From assembly GCF_000698125.1 (NCBI RefSeq), contig NZ_BAXA01000001.1, positions 124,001-188,000 of the forward strand: 64,000 nt of DNA, written 5' to 3'. The position numbers were made by a program, and so were the translations under genes. The DNA is from Geomicrobium sp. JCM 19038. Its GTDB lineage: Bacteria; Bacillota; Bacilli; Bacillales; Marinococcaceae. Within the stretch, counting starts at the first letter, position 1, and every line of letters begins with the position of its first letter. The notes under the pieces are model-generated. The model did no database searches and was not told where the DNA came from. It saw nothing but the letters and a program-made list of their open reading frames with translations. This document shows positions 28,710 through 38,066 of this stretch, in pieces.

Positions 28710-29321
28710 ATGACTAATTATCAACTTCCCGATCTTCCATATGCAGCAAATGCGTTGGAACCACACATTGATGAGACAACAATGAATATTCATCATGGGA
28801 AACACCACAACACGTACGTAACGAAGCTTAACGATGCGCTTAAAGGACACGAAAGTCTTGCAAGCCAATCTGTTGAGGATCTTGTAACGAACCTTGATAA
28901 GGTTCCAGAAGAGATTCGTACAGCTGTACGTAACAACGGTGGTGGCCATGCTAACCACAAGTTGTTCTGGACAATCCTTAGCCCAGAAGGTGGCGGCAAG
29001 CCATCTGGAGACCTACTTGCTGCAATTGAGAACAAATGGGGCACTTTCGATGCATTCCAAGAAGAGTTCACAAACACAGCACTCGGTCGCTTCGGATCTG
29101 GTTGGGCTTGGCTCGTTGTTAAAGGCGGCAACCTTGAAATCCAAAACACACTAAACCAAGATTCGCCACTTACAGAAGGTAAAACACCTGTACTCGGTCT
29201 TGACGTTTGGGAGCACGCATACTACCTTAACTATCAAAACCGTCGTCCAGACTATGTAGCTGCATTCTGGAACGTTGTAAACTGGCAAGAAGTTGCTCGT
29301 CGCTTTGACGAAGCAAAGTAA
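28710..29321 (+). CDS. sodA: Superoxide dismutase (Mn type)
   Basis: SodA turns superoxide into oxygen and hydrogen peroxide in the cytoplasm. It has 203 residues. Metal ligands are H28 in NIHHGKHH, the His of NHKLFW, and the Asp and His of [22 protein letters not shown] and GSGWAWLV are family signatures, and the former favours manganese over iron. ATG 28710 follows TAGGAGGAG; the frame to 28650 has no ribosome site. A strong terminator follows. Confidence 0.97.
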   Translation: MTNYQLPDLPYAANALEPHIDETTMNIHHGKHHNTYVTKLNDALKGHESLASQSVEDLVTNLDKVPEEIRTAVRNNGGGHANHKLFWTILSPEGGGKPSGDLLAAIENKWGTFDAFQEEFTNTALGRFGSGWAWLVVKGGNLEIQNTLNQDSPLTEGKTPVLGLDVWEHAYYLNYQNRRPDYVAAFWNVVNWQEVARRFDEAK

Positions 29322-29332
29322 TGGATTAATAT

Positions 29333-29364
29333 AAGACGAAGACCAATCGGTCTTCGTCTTTTTT
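29333..29364 (+). terminator. Terminator of sodA
   Basis: Perfect 12-base arms around a four-base loop, then a run of T. Confidence 0.92.
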
Positions 29365-29371
29365 GTGTAGA

Positions 29372-29455
29372 AGCAAGAGAAGCGGTGCGCGTAGCAAGAG
29401 AAGCGGTGCGCGTAGCAAGAGAAGCGGTGCGCGTAGCAAGAGAAGCGGTGCGCGG
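29372..29455. repeat. Minisatellite, four 21-base units
   Basis: Four tandem copies (29372-29392, 29393-29413, 29414-29434, 29435-29455) of a 21-base unit starting AGCAAGAGAAGCGGTGCGCG. They are identical except for the last base of copy four. A decayed fifth unit follows to about 29495. In one frame it would encode repeats of VAREAVR, but no ribosome site or conserved protein supports translation. It lies between sodA and yqgE. Confidence 0.95.
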
Positions 29456-29495
29456 TGCAAGAAAACCAATCAATGTAGCAATAGAAGCATGCAGG

Positions 29496-29673
29496 AATAA
29501 TCCTCATCCGTTTTTTACACTCTCATCTATAGGGATTACATTAACGCTTACCCATGAAAATTTTCGGTGTCTGATTTGAGGGTAGATTATATCATTTCGA
29601 GAAGTCTTTTTTTGGAAAATCATGTATGATTGACCTTGCATCTGCACACGCTACTTTCGAGGTGAGGTGGCGG
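29496..29673. other. Rest of the sodA-yqgE gap
   Basis: AT-rich; no gene or clear promoter was seen. A short open frame running through the minisatellite ends here at 29579. Confidence 0.4.
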
Positions 29674-30953
29674 ATGCGGTTGTGGTTAAAGAATTTAATT
29701 CCAGATTTCGTTTATCATAATAAAGACTTTAAGTTGTTACTACTTACAGGGGGCTTGTATGCATTAAGTACAGCGCTCTCTAATACGTTTGTGAACGTTT
29801 ACTTATGGAAGCAATCTGAAGATATTTTAGCGATAGCTTTGTACAATTTAGCTTCGGTACTATTCCAGCCGCTGGCGTTTTTTTTAGCGGGGCGCTTGAC
29901 GAAACGCCTTGATCGTACGACGGTACTACGGATTGGGGTTGGAATGCTAGCAGTATTTTATTTAGTTGTGCTACTAGCTGGAACACATGCTAGTCAAATG
30001 CTTATCATCCTCGGAGCGATTTTAGGTCTTGGTTTTGGGGTGTATTGGCTTGCGTTTAACGTGTTAACATTTGAAATTACTGAGCCTGAGACGAGAGATG
30101 TCTTTAACGGGTTTTTAGGGTTATTTTCGTCGTTTGCTGGGATGATTGGTCCGTTTACAGCCGGTATGATCATTCACTATTTTCCTGGTTTTGTTGGGTA
30201 CCAAACGATTTTTGCAATTTCATTATTGTTGTTTGCGGTTGCGGTCGTGTTGTCGTTTTACTTTAAACGTAGAAATTCATCAGGTATTTTTAGGATAAGT
30301 AGTGTGTGGCAACGACGCCATGAAGATGATGATTGGAGAAGGATTCTCTTTGCCCATTTTTTTCAAGGGTTACGAGAAGGTGTCTTTGTTTTTATTATCG
30401 TGATTTGGATCTATACGACGACCGGAAGTGAGATGGCGCTTGGGACGTATGGATTAATTACGTCAGCGATTTCGTTTTTCGCATACTTTCTTGTGGGTCG
30501 CTATTTAAAAGCAAGATACCGTAAAAATGGTATTTTAATTGGTGCGCTGATGCTTTACCTCGCACTGTTTATTATTATCGGTGATCAGACATTTACCCGT
30601 TTGCTTATTTATGGATGATCATCTCATTTGCATATCCACTCGTGTTCGTTCCATATGTGTCAATGACGTATGACATTATCGGTAAAGCGTACAAAGCCGC
30701 TTCGATGCGTGTTGAATACCTTGTGATGCGTGAATGGTTTTTGAATGCTGGACGTGCGTTTTCAATTGTTGGTTTTATGGTTGCCGTTCATTATATGGGT
30801 GAAGAGCGTGGCATTATGTTTACCTTGCTTCTCTTTGGCGCTGGCCACTTGTTTTTATATATGGCCATCCGTCCGATTGCATTTGGACGAGCTGCGAAAA
30901 AACAACAAGAGTTCTCATCAAAAGGGATGGAAGATGCAGAGCGACAGTCGTAG
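29674..30953 (+). CDS. yqgE: Major facilitator transporter YqgE (one frame break)
   Basis: A 12-segment MFS-type protein of about 426 residues (B. subtilis YqgE 430); substrate unknown. It begins MRLWLKNLIPDFVYHNKDFK. The first six helices run to about residue 210 and a basic loop (FKRRNSSG...) leads to the second half. The frame stops at 30616-30618, but one added A joins LLIYG to MIISFAYPLVFVPYVS. ATG 29674 has GAGGTGAGG ahead. It lies directly before pbpA, as in B. subtilis. Confidence 0.9.
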
Positions 30954-30967
30954 TCACAAAATCGTCG

Positions 30968-30996
30968 TTTATCGCTAAAGACCCTCATGATACAAT
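30968..30996 (+). promoter_or_regulatory. Promoter candidate of pbpA
   Basis: TTTATC (30968-30973), a 17-base spacer and TACAAT (30991-30996). Confidence 0.5.
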
Positions 30997-31037
30997 AAGA
31001 ACGATTATGTTGAACACACAAGAGGGGAGCTTACATA

Positions 31038-33071
31038 ATGGTGAATGATCGACGAAAAAATCACATCCCTTTTCGATTAAATGTGCTATTTTTCGGTGTG
31101 TTTATTTTATTTTCTGTGTTGATTTTAAGGCTAGGCTATATTCAAATTGTTGAAGGCGAGTCTTACGATTTAATGCTAAGTCAACAAGAAGAGCAAACAG
31201 CAAATGTGGATGCACCGCGGGGGTTAATGATTGATCGCTATGACAATGTTGTTGTAGATAACGATTTGCAACTATCCTTGACGTATACAAATACACCGCG
31301 TAATGATCTTGAGCGTTATGAAATTGCGCATCAACTCGTGGACTATTTAAACATTGAAGATGAGCAAATTGAATCTGTGAATGCAAGAGAATGGAAAGAT
31401 TATTATCTTTACAAAGGTTCTATGGAAGAAGACGGACCGATTTCGACACACGTTTCTAGTCTAACGACAGATGGAGAAGCGAACGAATTGGATGATGATG
31501 AGTTTTATCAATTGCAATTAAATCGATTAGACGAAGAAGAGATTGCAGATAGCTTTTCATATGAAGAGCAACAAGCAGTTGTCATTTGGGCTGAGATGCT
31601 TAGCGGATACAACTATTCTCCGAATCGAATTGCAAGGAATTTAAGTGAAGAAGAAGCGCATCGACTCGGTGAAGTTTTGCATGATATGCCAGGGACGGAT
31701 ATTTTACGAGATTCTGAACGGATTTATCCTTACGGTAATTCATTTAGACGCCTATTTGGTGGGACAGGTAGCATTCCAGCAGAACAGTTGGATGGTTATG
31801 TTGGTCGTGGATATGAACGAAGCGACACGGTCGGCACATCGTTTTTAGAGTCGCAGTATGAAAATGTGTTACGTGGCGAAAAAGCAGTTATGCGAACGGA
31901 TGCACAAGGAAATGTAACGACAGATCCTGGTCGTCGTGGCAATGATTTAATCTTAACGATTGATATGGCATTGCAACAAGAAGTAGAAGAGATTATCAAT
32001 CAAGAAATGACAGGATCATTTATTGCCGATCGAGAAGCGTATGTCATTATGATGGAACCTGACACAGGAGAAATTTTAACGATTGCAGGATATGATGGTG
32101 AAAACCTGGGTGCGACGACGAGTACCTTTGAAATGGGTTCAACTGTGAAGATGGCGACGATGTTAGCTGGCTATCATCACGGAGTTGTTGATCACGGCAC
32201 GGTCGTACGAGATGCACCGATTACAATTCCAAGCTCACCGACCATTCGTTCTTGGCAGACGATGGGATACATTAACGATATCGATGCCATCCGAAGATCC
32301 TCGAACATTTATATGACAGAAATCGCAATGAGGCTTGCAGATTATAACATGTCTACGAATAGTTGGGGCGCATTATCAGAGTCTTATCAAGCATTGCGAG
32401 ATCATTACCGACAGTTTGGCTTAGGTACAGAAACGGGTATTGATTTACCGAATGAGTCAACGGGATTAATTGGAAACAACCAACAAGGTGAGGTATTGTT
32501 TTTAAGCTTTGGACAATATGATACGTACACACCGATGCAACTTGCGCAGTTTTCCGCAACGATGGCAAACGGAGGAAAACGTATGAAGCCTCAACTCGTT
32601 CGTGAGATTCATGAACCGAGCAACGGGGAAGAAAACTCAGGAGCGATCGTAAGGCAAAGTCAACCAGAAGTATTAAATACCGTGGACAATACAGATGCTG
32701 ATTTTGAGCGTATGCAAACGGCAATGAGACAAGTGATTAGCGTCGGTGGCCAAGGAGGCGGAACGGCGAGTAGTTACTTTAATTCTGCTACGTATGAAGC
32801 GGCTGGTAAGACGGGAACAGCTCAAATTATGACGAATGGTATGAACGGAAACAACCAATCGTTCGTAGGGTATGCTCCTTTTGATGACCCAGAAGTAGCG
32901 ATTGCTGTTGTTGTACCAAATGTAGCACTCGAACGTGCGGGTGGAAGACAAGGGATTGCGAACCATATTGCACGCGAATCGCTTCAAGCGTATTTCGATT
33001 TACAAGAAGATCGAAGTAATCCAGAGCAAGAAGAAGATGAAGAAGAAATATACGGAGATCCAGAAGCATAA
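31038..33071 (+). CDS. pbpA: Class B penicillin-binding protein PbpA (PBP2a type)
   Basis: A transpeptidase for cell-wall elongation, 677 residues. One N-terminal membrane anchor (about 17-37) is followed by the PBP dimerisation domain (DAPRGLMIDRYDNVV at about 55-70). The transpeptidase domain has the catalytic S368-T-V-K371, S421-S-N423 and K591-T-G593. The C-terminal tail is very acidic (EEDEEEIYGDPEA). ATG 31038 follows AAGAGGGGAG. A hairpin terminator lies between it and the converging MltG-like gene. Confidence 0.94.
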   Translation: MVNDRRKNHIPFRLNVLFFGVFILFSVLILRLGYIQIVEGESYDLMLSQQEEQTANVDAPRGLMIDRYDNVVVDNDLQLSLTYTNTPRNDLERYEIAHQLVDYLNIEDEQIESVNAREWKDYYLYKGSMEEDGPISTHVSSLTTDGEANELDDDEFYQLQLNRLDEEEIADSFSYEEQQAVVIWAEMLSGYNYSPNRIARNLSEEEAHRLGEVLHDMPGTDILRDSERIYPYGNSFRRLFGGTGSIPAEQLDGYVGRGYERSDTVGTSFLESQYENVLRGEKAVMRTDAQGNVTTDPGRRGNDLILTIDMALQQEVEEIINQEMTGSFIADREAYVIMMEPDTGEILTIAGYDGENLGATTSTFEMGSTVKMATMLAGYHHGVVDHGTVVRDAPITIPSSPTIRSWQTMGYINDIDAIRRSSNIYMTEIAMRLADYNMSTNSWGALSESYQALRDHYRQFGLGTETGIDLPNESTGLIGNNQQGEVLFLSFGQYDTYTPMQLAQFSATMANGGKRMKPQLVREIHEPSNGEENSGAIVRQSQPEVLNTVDNTDADFERMQTAMRQVISVGGQGGGTASSYFNSATYEAAGKTGTAQIMTNGMNGNNQSFVGYAPFDDPEVAIAVVVPNVALERAGGRQGIANHIARESLQAYFDLQEDRSNPEQEEDEEEIYGDPEA

Positions 33072-33079
33072 AGGAAATA

Positions 33080-33117
33080 AAAATGCCATCAAAGTAGGTA
33101 AACTTTGATGGCATTTT
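33080..33117. terminator. Bidirectional terminator after pbpA
   Basis: Perfect 15-base arms (33080-33094 and 33103-33117) with an eight-base loop, and A/T runs outside. Confidence 0.9.
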
Positions 33118-33126
33118 CTAATTCGG

Positions 33127-33581
33127 TTAAGGTGTTGTGAATGTCTCGATAATCTCATCGATCGAATACTCATTGGTAACGTTATGAAGACCGGTTTGAA
33201 TTTGCGTTTGTCGTTCTCGTTCATAAATCGGTTCAATAAATTCATTTGTTGTGCTGATGAAGCCGCTATCAACGAGTAGTTGTGCAACGTCGTCACTCGT
33301 CATCCCTTCATGTATAACGACATAAAGTACCGTTTCTTCGTTTCGTTCATCAACAATCCGTTCAGTTTCTGAGACAGGGAAATCATAGTCTCGCTCGAGC
33401 AATGCATTGTATAGTGTTTCATCGGTATAGTCATCAATTGAACTCGTCGGAGCAGTAGGACGGGTGGTTTCTGCGTTCGCGTCACTTTCGTTGTCATCTT
33501 GGAAGAAGTATTGAAACGAAATGACAACAACTGCTGCAATGAATAAGCCAGACGCAAGTCTCGTAATGTGTGAGATGTCAT
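33127..33581 (-). CDS. MltG-like (YceG-type) membrane protein without catalytic part (one frame break)
   Basis: The product has about 152 residues. After a short start the frame is lost within 33565-33579. Beyond it the continuous frame gives a membrane segment (LASGLFIAAVVVISF), an acidic linker and a domain with VVIHEGMTSDDVAQLLVDSGFI. The last resembles the LysM-like N-terminal part of MltG. The lytic transglycosylase domain is absent. In the second frame no start codon exists, so one missing base near the start is needed. It lies four bases after the gene upstream on the same strand, suggesting co-transcription. Confidence 0.65.
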
Positions 33582-33583
33582 CG

Positions 33584-33928
33584 TTACGACCCTTTTAGCG
33601 ATGAAGGAAGCAGATGCAGCACTTCATCTTCACTTAGCTGAAGTTGTTTTGAAATTTCTAATACTGAATGACCGTGTGAGATTTTTTCAGCGATCGTCTG
33701 TTTTAGTTGATGCAATGAGCTCGTTTGTTTGTCTTCTTTTGTTGTCGTGACTAATAATTCCTCTTCGAGTCGCTCTATTTTCGTTTGTAACGTATACACA
33801 TCACCCATAAGTTGCAACGTATGCTGCTCAAACGATTGATCTTGTTTGACGTCTTGTTTTTGCTTTATTATAGACAAAATAAAGCAGAGGACGCTTAGAC
33901 TTAATAAGATAATAACGACAATGTCCAA
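33584..33928 (-). CDS. Small membrane-anchored coiled-coil protein (DUF6115-like)
   Basis: About 114 residues. An N-terminal transmembrane helix (DIVVIILLSLSVLCFILSII) is followed by a coiled-coil helix (QLMGDVYTLQTKIERLEEELL) and a short helix-turn-helix-like end (HSVLEISKQLQLSEDEVLHLL). This layout resembles DUF6115/SwrB-like proteins, but identity is not certain. The start is TTG 33928 or 33931 behind AAAGGGGG; the longer frame lacks a site. Confidence 0.6.
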   Translation of the reverse strand: MDIVVIILLSLSVLCFILSIIKQKQDVKQDQSFEQHTLQLMGDVYTLQTKIERLEEELLVTTTKEDKQTSSLHQLKQTIAEKISHGHSVLEISKQLQLSEDEVLHLLPSSLKGS

Positions 33929-34053
33929 CAAGATTCCCCCTTTTTTTAACGATAGTGCCATTATACTACGTGATGTGTACAACTTCATCTTGATTTATTG
34001 CCTAAAAACTGTTAGTATATGTTGGTATGATTGCGATGATAGGAGGGATACGG

Positions 34054-34203
34054 ATGCGCGTTCAAGTAACACTTGCATGCACGGAAACGGGTGACCGCAA
34101 CTATATAACAACAAAAAACAAACGTACGAATCCAGAGCGTATTGAATTTAAGAAATATAGTCCAAGACTACAAAAGCATACGCTCCACCGTGAAACGAAG
34201 TAA
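34054..34203 (+). CDS. rpmG: 50S ribosomal protein L33
   Basis: A 49-residue protein, [20 protein letters not shown] at the start and HRETK at the end, the L33 signature. It has a single Cys (ACTETG) and no CxxC pairs, so it is the zinc-free (C-minus) form. ATG 34054 follows AGGAGGG. It lies before yqgN, as rpmGA does in B. subtilis. Confidence 0.95.
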   Translation: MRVQVTLACTETGDRNYITTKNKRTNPERIEFKKYSPRLQKHTLHRETK

Positions 34204-34230
34204 GCAGCAGATTTTTTGCTGCTTCTTTTT
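34202..34230 (+). terminator. Terminator of rpmG
   Basis: The AAGCAGCA/TGCTGCTT hairpin is followed by a T run, immediately before yqgN. Confidence 0.75.
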
Positions 34231-34254
34231 ATATGGAAAAAAGGTGAGGATACG

Positions 34255-34817
34255 GTGAATGAAAAAGAAATTCTTCGTAAATCGATACTAAATGCTCTTA
34301 AAACAATGACAGACGATGAGTTAGAACAAAGAGCTGAACCATTATATGAGCGCTTCATGCAGCAACCAATTATTCAAGATGCGAAGACAGTGGCGCTAAC
34401 AATAAGCATGGCACATGAGTTGCCGACAAGGCCACTCATCGAGAAGCTTTGGTCGTTGTCTAAAACGATTGTCGTACCGAGGGTCTCGTGCTCTAAAGCA
34501 AGACTGATGGACTTTTACATACTTTCATCCTTTGAAACTTAGTCACATCTTCGTTCGGGGTGTTAGAGCCGGACCTAACGACAGCAAAACAGATTGACAA
34601 AGCGTTAATTGATGTTACTGTCGTGCCAGGTGTTGCCTTCAACAATAAAGGATATAGAATTGGCTATGGCGGTGGCTATTACGATACATTTCTAGAGAAG
34701 TATCCTAGCATTGCGACGATTAGCTTGCTATATGATTTTCAATTACATCAGAAGGTTCATGAAGAGCCTCATGACCAACGTGTGGATTACTTAATCATTG
34801 AAGGTGATAATGGATGA
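34255..34817 (+). CDS. yqgN: 5-Formyltetrahydrofolate cyclo-ligase (one frame break)
   Basis: Converts 5-formyl-THF to 5,10-methenyl-THF with ATP. Signatures are LRKSILNALKTM at the N terminus, the central TIVVPRV and the C-terminal VVPGVAFNNKGYRIGYGGGYYDTFL, which binds ATP. The frame stops at 34540-34542, but one added T joins SFETL to VTSSFGVLEPDLTTA. The product is then 187 residues, the length of B. subtilis YqgN. GTG 34255 follows AAGGTGAGG. The DUF92 gene overlaps its end by four bases. Confidence 0.93.
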
Positions 34818-35560
34818 TAATATATAGTAGTGCAATTGCTTTGATTGCCATCGTTGCGTACCGTCTTAAGTCGTTAACGGGTTTGGGCGCGCTGACTGCG
34901 TTTTTGATCGGTGTATTAATTGCTTATTTCTTTGAAATTCAAGGATTAATCATATTAGCGTTATTTTTTATTACGAGTACGGTGTTAGGGAGGTTAAAAG
35001 CTTCCTCATTTACTCGTGAAAAGGAACAACGAACTTCGCTTCAAGTGCTCGCTAATGGCGGAGTTGCAGCTGTCGCAGCCTTACTCGTGCCTTTTTTTGG
35101 CGACATTGCGGTGTACCTTTTTCTAGCATCACTTGCTGCTGCGACAAGTGATACGTGGGCTACAGAAATTGGAAGACGTTATGGTGGTAAACCCTTTCAC
35201 TTAAGACAAATTTCTAAAGATGAAATCGGACGTTCAGGTGCGATGACATTTATTGGAACGGTGGCTAGTCTAGCTGGCAGTTTTCTCATTGCGATCGCAG
35301 GATTTGCATTGTTTTCGTTACCTGCTATTTCAATTGTGATTATTACGTTGGCTGGATTTATCGGTGCGTTTATTGATACGGTCGTTGGTGCTTTTATTCA
35401 AGAAGAACGTCGTTGTGTCGTTTGCGGTGAATTAACCGAGGATAAGTATCATTGTGAAATGCAAACGGTGTTGGACCGTGGTGTACCAAAAATCACTAAT
35501 AATGTCGTCAACTTTATATGTACGAGTTCGGCGGCGCTCATCACTCTGCTATTTGTATAG
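34814..35560 (+). CDS. DUF92 family membrane protein
   Basis: A 248-residue membrane protein with about six segments. The DUF92 signature ASLAAATSDTWATEIGRRYGG lies near residue 110. RRCVVCGELTEDKYHC near 200 looks like a metal-binding CxxC-x-C turn inserted before the last helix. Plant homologues (VTE6) act on phytyl phosphate; the bacterial role is unknown. The ATG overlaps the yqgN stop, giving tight coupling. Confidence 0.82.
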   Translation: MIIYSSAIALIAIVAYRLKSLTGLGALTAFLIGVLIAYFFEIQGLIILALFFITSTVLGRLKASSFTREKEQRTSLQVLANGGVAAVAALLVPFFGDIAVYLFLASLAAATSDTWATEIGRRYGGKPFHLRQISKDEIGRSGAMTFIGTVASLAGSFLIAIAGFALFSLPAISIVIITLAGFIGAFIDTVVGAFIQEERRCVVCGELTEDKYHCEMQTVLDRGVPKITNNVVNFICTSSAALITLLFV

Positions 35561-35605
35561 TGTTTTTCTTTTTAAAGCAAACTAAAAAGAAAAAGGTGAT
35601 GAGCA

Positions 35606-35788
35606 ATGAAAAGACTACTATGTTTTCTACTCGTAATGATCGTGACAGCTATTCTGTATCAATACCGCCACGTATTTATTAACAAATTACTTATGAATGA
35701 AGCGAGAAGACGTTTTATCATTTCTACGATGATGAACATTAAACCAATTCGAAGAAGAATGTTAGCACGTTATTCACCATTTCAATAG
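35606..35788 (+). CDS. yqgO: Small membrane protein YqgO
   Basis: A 60-residue protein: one N-terminal membrane segment (LLCFLLVMIVTAILYQY) then a basic tail (NEARRRFIIST, RRRMLARYSP). Length and place just before gluP match YqgO of B. subtilis, function unknown. ATG 35606 follows AAAAAGGTGATG. Confidence 0.65.
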   Translation: MKRLLCFLLVMIVTAILYQYRHVFINKLLMNEARRRFIISTMMNIKPIRRRMLARYSPFQ

Positions 35789-35855
35789 GAGATATTGTTC
35801 GCAACTATTCGTCAACTGCCTTAGTATTAGAGATAAGGGAATGAATAGATAAAGG

Positions 35856-37430
35856 ATGAATGCAATGGAGGTTAGAGATCAAGACGTTCTCTTTTGGGAA
35901 CTCGCCCATCATCTCGTTACTAAGAATAACTTTAAAGCCCTACACGTGAGTGGCGATCGTAAGCAACTATGGCTTGAAAGAGAGACCGACCACGACGTTA
36001 CGGTGATCAGTATGTCTAAGATTGATATGGCGTACAGTCGTGGTCTAGAAGACCACATGAAAGAAGTGGCCAATCAATTTCAAGTGCTAAAGAAACCACC
36101 TAGAAAAAAAGAAGTGAATTACTATCATCTCTACGTAACGTCAATTGCACCAGTAGACAATTGGCAACAGAAAACGAATGAAATTCTTTATACAGATGCA
36201 AGCAAGAAGCGGCCTGTTGTCACAAAATTGTTTGCCGCTTCAATTGGAGCGCATCATGGGGATGACATCAATCGCTTTTTAGAAACCGTTCAAGCGAGTG
36301 AGGGCTTTCCGACAAAAGAGCAAATGTTGCCTGATCACGAGCAAGTAAAACAACATCAAGTGACGAGAAAGCGCATTGAAGTTCTCGATGAGTTGGAACG
36401 TGAGCAAAAAGAAATTCAAAAAGTTTTCGCCTACGGAAAGCCTAGGTTTACAATGGTGCTACTCGTACTCATCGCAACCGTCTTTATTCTGATTGAAACG
36501 CTTGCTAGTTCTCAAGATGTGTTAGCATTGATTGATTTTGGTGCAAAATACAACCCAGCGATTGATGATGGTGAAGTTTGGCGTTTTGTCACATCGATGT
36601 TTTTGCATATCGGCATTTTTCACTTGTTAATGAACGCATTAGCGCTGTTTTACTTAGGGAATGCGGTTGAGCGAATTTATGGGACCGGACGGTTTGTGTT
36701 TATTTATTTCGCGGCTGGAATTGTCGGTTCAATTGCGAGTTATGCGTTCACATCACAAGTATCAGCAGGTGCAAGTGGAGCAATCTTTGGTTGTTTTGGG
36801 GCGTTGTTATACTTTGGTCTCGTGTATCGTGACCTGTTCTTTAAGACGATGGGAAAAAGCTTGCTTATCATCTTAGCGATTAATATTGTCTTTGGAACCG
36901 TTGTTCCGATGGTTGATAACGGTGCGCACATGGGCGGATTACTTGGCGGATTTTTAGCCGCGTCCATCGTTCAGTTGCCACACGTTAAACACGGTTTACG
37001 AAGAGTCATTGGAGCGGTCTCATTGTTGGTCGTTGCAGCAGGTATATTTACATACGGGTACGTTAGTGAAGCTTCGGTTAGTTCGCTACCACTTGTTGAA
37101 ATGCAAATCAGCCAAGAGTTAATGGAAGAAGAGCGTTTTGATGAGGCGTATGAAGTGATGTCTGAAGTGATTGATCATACAGAGGCTCCTGAAGCGTACT
37201 TCGTCATTGGCAACAGTGAAGTAGGGCGACATAATTACGAAGAAGCATTGCACTATTATGAGCAAGCCGTTGAAGGGAATCCAGACTTTCATGAAGCGGT
37301 GTACAATTTAGGGTATACGTACTATCAACTCGGTGATGAAGAACAAGGTCGTGAGTACGTGGAGCAAGCGATGGAGATGGACCCGGACAATTCTCATTAT
37401 GAGGATTTCTATGAGCGGATGGAAGGGTAA
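35856..37430 (+). CDS. gluP: Rhomboid intramembrane serine protease GluP
   Basis: A 524-residue rhomboid protease (YqgP). A soluble N-terminal region (about 1-190) is followed by seven transmembrane segments with the active-site GASGAIFG (S307) and NGAHMGG (H358). The C-terminal region (about 425-520) carries TPR helices (PEAYFVIGNSEVGRHNYEEAL). B. subtilis GluP takes part in quality control of membrane transporters such as MgtE. The start is ATG 35856 or 35865. A palindrome-rich stretch follows the stop. Confidence 0.92.
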   Translation: MNAMEVRDQDVLFWELAHHLVTKNNFKALHVSGDRKQLWLERETDHDVTVISMSKIDMAYSRGLEDHMKEVANQFQVLKKPPRKKEVNYYHLYVTSIAPVDNWQQKTNEILYTDASKKRPVVTKLFAASIGAHHGDDINRFLETVQASEGFPTKEQMLPDHEQVKQHQVTRKRIEVLDELEREQKEIQKVFAYGKPRFTMVLLVLIATVFILIETLASSQDVLALIDFGAKYNPAIDDGEVWRFVTSMFLHIGIFHLLMNALALFYLGNAVERIYGTGRFVFIYFAAGIVGSIASYAFTSQVSAGASGAIFGCFGALLYFGLVYRDLFFKTMGKSLLIILAINIVFGTVVPMVDNGAHMGGLLGGFLAASIVQLPHVKHGLRRVIGAVSLLVVAAGIFTYGYVSEASVSSLPLVEMQISQELMEEERFDEAYEVMSEVIDHTEAPEAYFVIGNSEVGRHNYEEALHYYEQAVEGNPDFHEAVYNLGYTYYQLGDEEQGREYVEQAMEMDPDNSHYEDFYERMEG

Positions 37431-37498
37431 ATGAAGGAAGGCTAATAAGATGTTCTTAGGCTACTGAGAATGTCTGCGCACGTAACAGAAAAAATATG

Positions 37499-37612
37499 CA
37501 CACACTTTAGTATGTGGTTTCTGTGGCTGCGCTTGCCGCGGGCGTTGCTTAAGCTAACTTTACTTCCGTAAGCGTCTTCGCCACGGCAGCCACTTTTTTC
37601 TTCTGCGAAGTG
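37499..37612. repeat. Palindromic intergenic element (Bacillaceae repeat type)
   Basis: Terminal inverted arms GTGGCTGC (37523-37530) and GCAGCCAC (37586-37593) enclose a GC-rich core with CCGCGGGCG and CGTAAGCGTC, unlike the surrounding AT-rich DNA. On the minus strand it reads GTGGCTGCCGTGGCGAAGAC, then AGCTTAAGC and CCCGCGGCAAGCG. I recognise this pattern from intergenic elements common in Bacillaceae genomes. T residues after the right arm could also make it a terminator for gluP. Confidence 0.6.
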
Positions 37613-37618
37613 TATATA

Positions 37619-37642
37619 CGAAATTACACGTAGTGTATTTCG
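37619..37642. repeat. Small hairpin
   Basis: CGAAATTACAC (37619-37629) pairs with GTGTATTTCG (37633-37642). Confidence 0.5.
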
Positions 37643-37672
37643 CCAATAATTTAGATTTAAAAGCTTATGCTT

Positions 37673-37700
37673 AGAACGTCTCTAGAGACGTTCTTTTTTG
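37673..37700. terminator. Terminator between gluP and the next small gene
   Basis: A perfect 22-base palindrome (37673-37694) followed by T residues, placed so that it could also serve the converging minus-strand gene. Confidence 0.7.
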
Positions 37701-37705
37701 TTGAA

Positions 37706-37924
37706 TCAACTAACGATTAGATTATAGATCGTTATTGTTAGCCCTAAAACGGCTAAAATAATTGCGAGCCAACAGAATGCTCTGCCAATCCTGATGAACC
37801 GGTCTTCTGGAGGAAAGTATAAGAGACCGACGATTGCAAGCAGAGCACCTAATGGTAAAAACATAACGCTCCCTATGCCTAATACCAGACTGAGTACCCG
37901 GTCTCTCGTTAATGAATGAACCAT
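37706..37924 (-). CDS. Hypothetical small membrane protein
   Basis: 72 residues with two membrane segments (VLSLVLGIGSVMFLPLGALLAIVGLLYF and FCWLAIILAVLGLTITIYNLI) joined by a charged loop (PPEDRFIRIGR). No family was recognised. ATG 37924 has a good site (AAGGTGGTGA) ahead and the gene sits between clear signals, so I consider it real. It points opposite to its neighbours. Confidence 0.6.
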   Translation of the reverse strand: MVHSLTRDRVLSLVLGIGSVMFLPLGALLAIVGLLYFPPEDRFIRIGRAFCWLAIILAVLGLTITIYNLIVS

Positions 37925-38066
37925 ATTGTCACCACCTTAACTTCTACAAGGTTTTCCCTTAAGAAACACATAGTAAACGGAAATTTAGAAAAAACAAAAA
38001 ACAAGGTAGAACCTACCATAAAAAGGGAATAGGAATCAGTGAATACACTGATTGAGGTGGTTGTTA

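Noticed and set aside
28793-29149. Antisense frame of 118 codons over sodA
   Set aside because: Shadow of a strongly biased gene; no start signal and no recognisable protein.
29385-29579. 64-codon frame over the minisatellite encoding VAREAVR repeats
   Set aside because: The GTG start has no ribosome site, the frame arises from the 21-base period and the non-repeat part resembles no protein.
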